From Planococcus citri (Eukaryota > Arthropoda > Insecta > Hemiptera > Pseudococcidae), in NCBI RefSeq assembly GCF_950023065.1, contig NC_088680.1, positions 29,872,559 to 29,936,558 on the forward strand: DNA of 64,000 nucleotides, read 5' to 3'. Each line of letters begins with the position of its first letter. Position 1 is the first letter of the stretch. Under the pieces are notes generated by a model. That model did not search any database. It saw only the letters and a list, made by a program, of their open reading frames with translations, and was not told where the DNA came from. The translations under genes and the position numbers were made by a program. Of this stretch, positions 59,119 through 64,000 are shown one piece after another.

Positions 59119-61645
59119 CCCTTTTTCAAAATTAGCAAAAAGTCAGAAAAAAGTGAAAAATCAAAATGTTACAAAATTAACCTGGGACATTAAAATTTGG
59201 TAAGGTATGTGCCCTATTTTTGATACCCCAAATCGATTGGCGGAAACGATTTCGAAACGTTTTGAGCACTTTAAGAGCCTCCAGCTTTTACAATTAGTTG
59301 TTTTGGCCATGCCTGAAATCACTTGTAGGAGGGAAGTATAACAGAGATAAAATCAAAAAAATAGGCGAATATAAAATTTTTTAAATACCTATTAGAAAAA
59401 TCAAAAAAAGATTTACATTTACATGGGTACTTACTACATTTAATGTGGGCGAGAAGGAAAGAGAAAATGTGATATCGTATAATGAATCCTATAACGGAAA
59501 TTAAAATTTTTAATGACGCCTAAGAATATTTATAATAAACCTTCACTCTTCATTTCGGTTTCTTACACATTTTTAATAGCTTTACCATTGTTTTTATTTT
59601 TCGATAAAATTTTTAAGACAATTTTTCACGTAGCTGGCAACTGACATTTCACGATTTAGAATAAAAAATTCACTACTAAAAAGCGTTCATTGTTTGGTGA
59701 AAAAATTCGAAAACAATCGAACAACGAAAACAACCTTTACGGATATTCTTTCATGTCAACTGGAAGGCCATTAAAACAACACAACAATAACAACAAACCA
59801 TCTCTAAGCCTAATTCCATTTAAACGAAAACTGTGCAACTCTATTAAGGTGCATAAATCATGAAATCAGCAACAAATCCTCCGGCTAGCCATTATACAAT
59901 TTCTCTTCGGCCTTTTACACGGCGGGCTTAATTAATCCATCATGTACGAGTGGTCATTAAGTCCTAAAACTTATTCGCCGAAAGTTGATTTATATGATAA
60001 TCGTGTTCGAGTACCTACCTAGAAGTACGATAAGAAGGGGTTGGGAGGAGAGAGGTACTCAGAAGAGGACTTAGGAACATATGATTAATGTCAGTGTCAA
60101 TCCGAGCTCGCTTGAAAGTTTATGGCGAAGTTACGTTAAGGACAGCACATGTGTTGGAAACACGTTTCCATATCTGTCTTCATTGGTAATACAAAACAAT
60201 ATCATAAATAATGCATGGAACGGTTTTTATCGTGGATTTCCATGTCAACATGTATCCTTTCGGCAGGATAACCTTTACGTTTATGAAATTCCACCTATCC
60301 TTACCTACAAATATATGCTACCGTGGAGCAAACTAGCGGCATTACGTCTTAATACCTACATATACATATACAGGGTACTAGGGAAAAATCCGACTTGTAA
60401 AGGCGAATACTTTGATTAATTATAGGACGAGAAAGTGATTTCCGCAAAATGGCGATTTTAAATTAAAACTTTTGTTTCTTTATTTCTTTGCTCGTTTAAC
60501 TCGAAGAAGTTAATGTGGCGAGTAGAATACGATTCGTGGGTGTCCTAGAAAAATCGTTCAACTATGAGACATATCGGTATAGTGGAAAAGTTTCACAAAA
60601 AATACCATCTATCTGTGGACATACGATTTGGTTTAAATATATATCTAAACCGTCGTCAATTAAGTGGAAAAATCGTTTAATTTTCGAGGTCGTCGTGTTG
60701 AGAGTTGAAACTAACGATACAGAAAAAAAAATACGACTAAAAGATTGCTACGAATTCGGGGCGACGAAATTAAAGGCTTTTTTTCGCGAGACACGACGCG
60801 CAGATCGTCATTAAAATCTGAAAAATAACGTTGACTCGTGTCACCAGTAATTCGAAAACGACAAATTTTTCTGCCAAGAGGACGAAAGATGATGTTGAGA
60901 AGTACCTACGCGATGACGGTTGCATAATTAAGATCCGCAATAAAAAATAGGCTGGTGTCGAAGTTGAAAGCTGGATTTTATTTATGAACATTGACATTCT
61001 ATAGATTATAAGGAGGCGAATCGCGAATCTATTGCTTTATGATCAACTAAACATAAATCAATAACCAAGGCTATGAAAATTTGGCCCTCTCCGGCCTCTC
61101 CCTCTCTTATGAATCAAGGATGTATTCATTAAATCTTCGTATCAAAAATTCCTCCAAAAATGAATGGTGAAGTTGATCGAGTTCAGGCCTACCAAGTGCA
61201 AATAAAAAAAGTTCTGCAACATTCGAAATACCTACTAATAAAAAATTTCGGATAAAAAAACACATTTGAGGTGCCCTCCTCCTTCGAAAAACTCGTTAAC
61301 CTGTTTGAGAATGACACACAGCTTGATTTTTAGTGGTTCAACTTAATTTCTGCACCGTCTGGAGAAATAAGAAAATTTCGTAGGAATCTAAAATCGCACT
61401 GGAGACTCCAGATCAATTTACAATGTTTAAAGCATTTATCTGATTTTATAATATTTGATCTGACTTTTGAGAATTTGAAAAAAAATTGTGCTCAATTCTA
61501 GACATTATGCTAGACCTTTTAAAACTAGAAAGAAATAACTAATGTTTGAAATTTTTGCATGTGTATATGTACATCATATTAAGGTAAGCTTTTAAATATC
61601 AAATCTGACTTTGTAAAAACTTGAAACAAAATTACCAAATTGATG
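59119..61645. other. non-coding; no gene seen
   Basis: 59500-61000 is mixed-composition, single-copy-looking DNA. Frames at 60081-60419 and 60515-60814 (plus) have no domain, and the second lacks an ATG. No splice-supported exon found. Confidence 0.35.
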
Positions 61646-62038
61646 AGAGGCTCGACTGGTGGATACAGACGACCTTGAAAAGCCAGACAGACATGTGATG
61701 GCCTTAAGAAGGCAGAAAAAGACAACTTCAAGAGGCTAGACAGGTGACATTAAGAGGCCGAATAGACGACCTTGGGAAGACAGGCAGACTTGCTAATGTC
61801 CTTAAGAGGCCAGACAGACACGCAGACATTCTTGTGGGTACATGCTGCCTGTGTGGCCTCTCAAGGTCATTGACCCTCATGTATGAATTTTAAAGGTCAT
61901 CTGCCCGGCTATCTGACCTCTAAAAGTCACTGACCCATCCGCTTGGCTTCTCAAGGTCATCGTCCGCATGTCTGACCTCTTGAGGTCATTGAGCCACCCA
62001 TCTGACTTTTCAAGGTCGCATGTCTGTTGGTCTATCTA

Positions 62039-62091
<53 letters not shown>

Positions 62092-62480
62092 ATGACCTTG
62101 AAACCTCAGAAAGGCTGACAGTAAATCTTGGGAAGCCATGCAGACGGGTCAATGACCTTAAGAGTCCAGCTATCGCGATAGACGGCCTTGGAACGACATA
62201 TGTGTGGGTCATTGACCTCGTGAAGGTCAGTCAGACAGACATGAAACCTCGGAAGGACAGAAATAAGGGTCACTGACCTTTAGAAACCAGCCAGACAACC
62301 GTCAGAAAACAGACAAGTGGGTCAATGACCTTGAGAGACCAGCTAGATAACAGTGGGAAGAGCATACGGACGGGTCAATGACCTTTAGATGTCAGACAGC
62401 CGGGTTGACGACCTTGGAAATCCAGACAGTCGGGTCAAAATGACCTTAAGGGGTCACGCAGACAGACACCCGTGATTCTC
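61646..62480. repeat. complex minisatellite (gaccttgagaggccagacagac type) with orientation switches
   Basis: Units of about 30-35 bases built from 'gacctt.a.aggccagacagac.ggtcaatgacctt' run forward at about 61655-61820. They run in the complementary orientation (aaggtcat.gacc..atctgacctct) at about 61850-62030, and forward again from 62093 to 62470 on the far side of the TCTG microsatellite. Units are diverged. The frame at 61968-62276 is read-through of this repeat. Confidence 0.8.
62031..62092. repeat. (TCTG)n microsatellite with TCTA leader
   Basis: Two TCTA units are followed by about thirteen uninterrupted TCTG units, ending at 'tctgtatgacc'. It sits exactly at a switch of orientation in the surrounding minisatellite. 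Confidence 0.95.
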
Positions 62481-63055
62481 TGGACTAGTAGGTCTGAAAA
62501 GATATAATTAAAAGTTGAATTAGAAAGACCTAATAGCTTAGATGTATTCCCAATCTTCGTCCAATAAGGTATCTTTACGTAATGTATTCAGTTCTTATGA
62601 GACTCCTGACTACCTTATTGTACTCTATCTTTCATCACAAGTTAATTCTTTACCACAAATACGAATAATAAGTTATCTCACGAAATAAACGATTGGACAG
62701 ATCAATACTACATGATTTATTAGCATATCACGGTAACAACGATTTAGTTCTTTGTAAGATAATACACATTTATACGCGAATTCGCAAACAATTAACAAAT
62801 TAACAATATTAACCGATACAACTCGATGTTTGACAGTGTTAAAACGTTCCTAGGTAAAAACATACTAGACCGAGCCAACTGAGAACAACCTTCACTACAC
62901 TTAGTACCCCCTACCTATCATAGGTACCTATTCTACCTCCCTTCTCTAGGTCTAGTGGTGTACTTTGTTACTTTCTAGGTATGTTACGTGGATTATTACA
63001 AGGAATAATCGTGAGGATTATTCCCTGCAATAAAGGCCATATCTACTATGACAGG
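62480..63055. other. ~570-bp insert interrupting the minisatellite, possible solo LTR
   Basis: Minisatellite phrases stop at about 62470 and resume as 'gacaggtcggtgaccttgatcag' at about 63048, so the unrelated DNA between is probably an insertion. It contains the hairpin GGAATAATC-gtgag-GATTATTCC near 63002-63024, then AATAAA near 63030 shortly before its end. That would suit the R region of an LTR, but target duplication and TG/CA ends could not be fixed. Confidence 0.35.
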
Positions 63056-64000
63056 TCGGTGACCTTGATCAGTTTTCAAGAGCATACTTACCTGATTTTA
63101 CAATATTTTGTTTGGCTTTTGAGAACTTGCAAAAAATACTGATGAATTTTGTTTGCACATAATGAATAATTTTTGAAATTTCTTACCTACTTATATTAGT
63201 TATAGGTACCTACTCTTATTACAAAGAAGTACCTAGACAATTTATTGGATTGAATTGCTAAAAGCACGCTAAACTCTCAAAAATGACTTTCTGTCAAAAG
63301 AAAAAGTTGTAAATCAAATGTTTTCTTCAGAGAATTTTCAAATGTGAATTTCATCTTCAGCCCGTTCGATGCTAATAGGCATAGCTCAGTCTTGATCAAT
63401 AGTAAATATTGTCAGATAAATAAATCGTTGGTACCACACTGCTTTCAACCACTTCAATGATCCAACTTTTGGACAATATATCAATTTTTTTTCAGTTTTT
63501 GGTGAAACTTTTCGCGCTTGTTTTAGATGATAAAACATCTGTCGAGCAAGCTCTTTCCAATGGTATATATTTCGTCGGTATTCATCCGCTCAGTCCCCCC
63601 CCCCCCAATTAAAAAAATGAGACTTTTTATCTTAGGTAACAGAAAGAATAGATAAATATAGAGGACGTGAGCTAAAAATCACCTGCAGACATTTTTCAAT
63701 TTGCGTTGCAAATTTTTGAAAAATTGTTTCAAGTTTAAGGGTGAATACGATATTAGGTCGGACTTTTCATCTTATTATCATTTCAAAATTTAGGTACAAC
63801 TTTTATGCAACTTTTTATCCAAACTTTGGAAGAAAAAAGCGAAAAACAATCGCATTTCAACACTCAATTCCAATAAAACTCATTTAAAAAGTAAATTTCC
63901 ACTTTAAAACTACACACTCGTCGTTAAACGTCTCTCAACGACAATTGAAAAACAAAAATTAAAATTTCCATTGAAAATTAAATTATCGCAACAACACTCT
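63056..64000. other. non-coding, no gene seen
   Basis: AT-rich sequence with TAGGTACCTAC near 63205-63216 and a poly-C run at about 63596-63606. No exon-like signal. Confidence 0.4.

Noticed and set aside
60081..60814. Two plus-strand frames of 112 and 99 codons
   Set aside because: No domain, the second lacks an ATG, and no splice or poly(A) context; the surrounding DNA looks like non-coding single-copy sequence.
61968..62276. 102-codon frame rich in SVCL repeats
   Set aside because: It is translation of the TCTG microsatellite and the flanking minisatellite.
1..64000. CRISPR arrays, rRNA genes, tRNA genes
   Set aside because: No regularly spaced identical repeats, no rRNA-like blocks and no convincing tRNA A/B-box pair were seen by eye; a tRNAscan-SE run would settle the last point.

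Overview
The window looks like nuclear DNA from an insect with a large, AT-rich, repeat-laden genome. Real genes are split into short exons by GT-AG introns, no operon-like packing is seen, and most of the 64 kb is non-coding. The dispersed palindromic word GTAGGTACCTAC and the abundant short inverted-repeat elements recall Sternorrhyncha (aphids, scale insects, mealybugs). That placement is an inference from texture, not a match to a known genome.

Layout: 1-6.5 kb holds degenerate low-complexity repeats, a palindromic minisatellite and a ~125-bp degenerate satellite. 6.5-18.9 kb is non-coding, with a 965-bp foldback transposon (9-bp target duplication) at 11.1 kb and a second large inverted repeat at 14-15 kb. 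The gene-bearing part is 19.0-29.6 kb. It has the first coding exon of a class A GPCR on the minus strand (19053-19424), a three-exon minus-strand gene tail of unknown family whose splice phases do not agree (20496-21032), a complete eight-exon FAD-dependent polyamine/spermine oxidase gene on the plus strand (21742-24435, 475 aa), and the first coding exon of a second, clearly paralogous GPCR on the plus strand (29183-29581). The two GPCR exons end at the same codon with the same intron phase and point away from each other, with the oxidase between them.

29.6-64 kb is mostly repeats and probably starts as the first intron of the second GPCR. It contains a 630-bp hAT-type MITE with an 8-bp target duplication, a 2.4-kb element with ~620-bp inverted arms and a TTA target duplication, several segmental tandem duplications, and a minus-strand set of duplicated, partly decayed exon-like units (26.9-28 kb, 34-35.7 kb, 44-47 kb). 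Some of these keep good splice sites, a signal-peptide-like exon or Cys/Asn-X-Thr-rich sequence. They may be remnants of a tandemly amplified family of small secreted proteins, and this is the part most likely to be undescribed. Near the right end is a complex minisatellite that switches orientation around a (TCTG)n microsatellite.

The only gene whose function can be read with confidence is the oxidase (polyamine catabolism). The GPCRs are recognisable only to superfamily level because just TM1, TM2 and the start of TM3 are present.
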